A DNA stretch of 64,000 nucleotides. Source: Bacillus chungangensis (GTDB lineage: Bacteria > Bacillota > Bacilli > Bacillales > Bacillaceae_C). The notes beneath the pieces were generated by a model that was not told the DNA's origin, searched no databases, and saw only the letters and a program-made list of their open reading frames with translations. The translations under genes and the position numbers were made by a program. The stretch is taken from positions 87,665 through 151,664 of the forward strand of contig NZ_JAUSTT010000010.1 of NCBI RefSeq assembly GCF_030812995.1, given 5' to 3'. Positions 63,906-64,000 of this stretch are shown piece after piece (within the stretch, counting starts at the first letter, position 1; each line of letters begins with the position of its first letter).

Positions 63906-64000
63906 ATAGAGTAGAGTAACCTCTTTCGAGGTTACTCCCTCATCAAACCGTACGTGCCCTACTAAGGCATACGGCTTACCCATGTGTTACTTGTTATGAT
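63906..64000 (-). mobile_element. 3' end of a group II intron (domains V and VI), continuing beyond the window
   Basis: On the minus strand a 33-nt domain V is visible: AAGCCGTATGCC (63977-63966), loop, GGGCACGTACGGTTT (63959-63945), with the AGC triad region and paired CCGTA/TACGG. Domain VI follows as GAGTAACCTC-GAAA-GAGGTTACTC (63937-63914), and the intron ends CTACTCTAT at 63906. The A in CTACTCTAT, seven bases from the 3' end, is placed as the branch-point adenosine. The ribozyme body and any intron-encoded reverse transcriptase lie to the right of the window. Confidence 0.8.

Overview
The window is a stretch of a spore-forming Bacillaceae chromosome (low G+C Firmicute). Gene order matches the Bacillus subtilis ypvA-to-yphA segment almost gene for gene, read mostly on the minus strand. 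Sporulation genes (cotD, yppG, spoIVA, ypjB, yphA/seaA), bacillithiol genes (bshA, bshB1), a menaquinol:cytochrome c reductase (qcrABC), menG/hepST for menaquinone and cheR point to an aerobic, probably motile, endospore-forming bacillus. I cannot name the species.

Layout. 1-3.5 kb: DinG-like helicase (partial), a small protein, rRNA methyltransferase YpsC, RNase P RNA, gpsB. 3.6-9 kb: ypsA, cotD and the mitomycin-repair pair mrfA/mrfB. 9.9-13.4 kb: an Hsp20 protein, yppG/F/E, a small protein and recU. 13.9-18.4 kb: ponA facing ypoC-nth-dnaD. 18.9-25.5 kb: asnS, aspB, ypmB, ypmA, dinG. 26.3-28.5 kb: panBCD. 29.2-34.8 kb: the operon ypjD-dapB-mgsA-bshB1-bshA-cca-birA. 35.2-37.7 kb: a YitT-family protein, ypjB, ypjA. 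37.9-42.6 kb: qcrABC, ypiF, ypiB, ypiA. 42.8-50.9 kb: an unusual amidohydrolase-like protein, then aroA, tyrA, hisC, aroH, aroB, aroC. 51-57 kb: cheR, ndk, hepT-menG-hepS, folE, hbs. 57.3-63.7 kb: spoIVA, yphF, yphE, gpsA, der, yphA. The last 95 bp are the 3' end of a group II intron.

The shared aromatic trunk runs from DAHP-derived intermediates (aroB, aroA, aroC) to chorismate, then prephenate (aroH) and tyrosine (tyrA, hisC). The trpEDCFBA block that sits between aroH and hisC in B. subtilis is absent. The gene for the Trp-sensing attenuator MtrB (TRAP) is also missing from its usual place between folE and hepS. A mobile repeat occupies the former trp position.

The most striking non-genic content is a dispersed family of about 210-340 bp elements: seven well-preserved copies plus about eight decayed ones, all between genes. 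Their ends are not inverted repeats, both ends carry the pentamer ATAAA/TTTAT, and each has imperfect subterminal hairpins and a conserved, structured interior without any ORF. This looks like a non-autonomous IS200/IS605-type element that may carry an omega-RNA/HEARO-like RNA. A separate relic upstream of panB keeps the last codons of tnpB and its right-end RNA region. These elements sit inside operons, at terminators and at gene starts, where they supply misleading upstream start codons.
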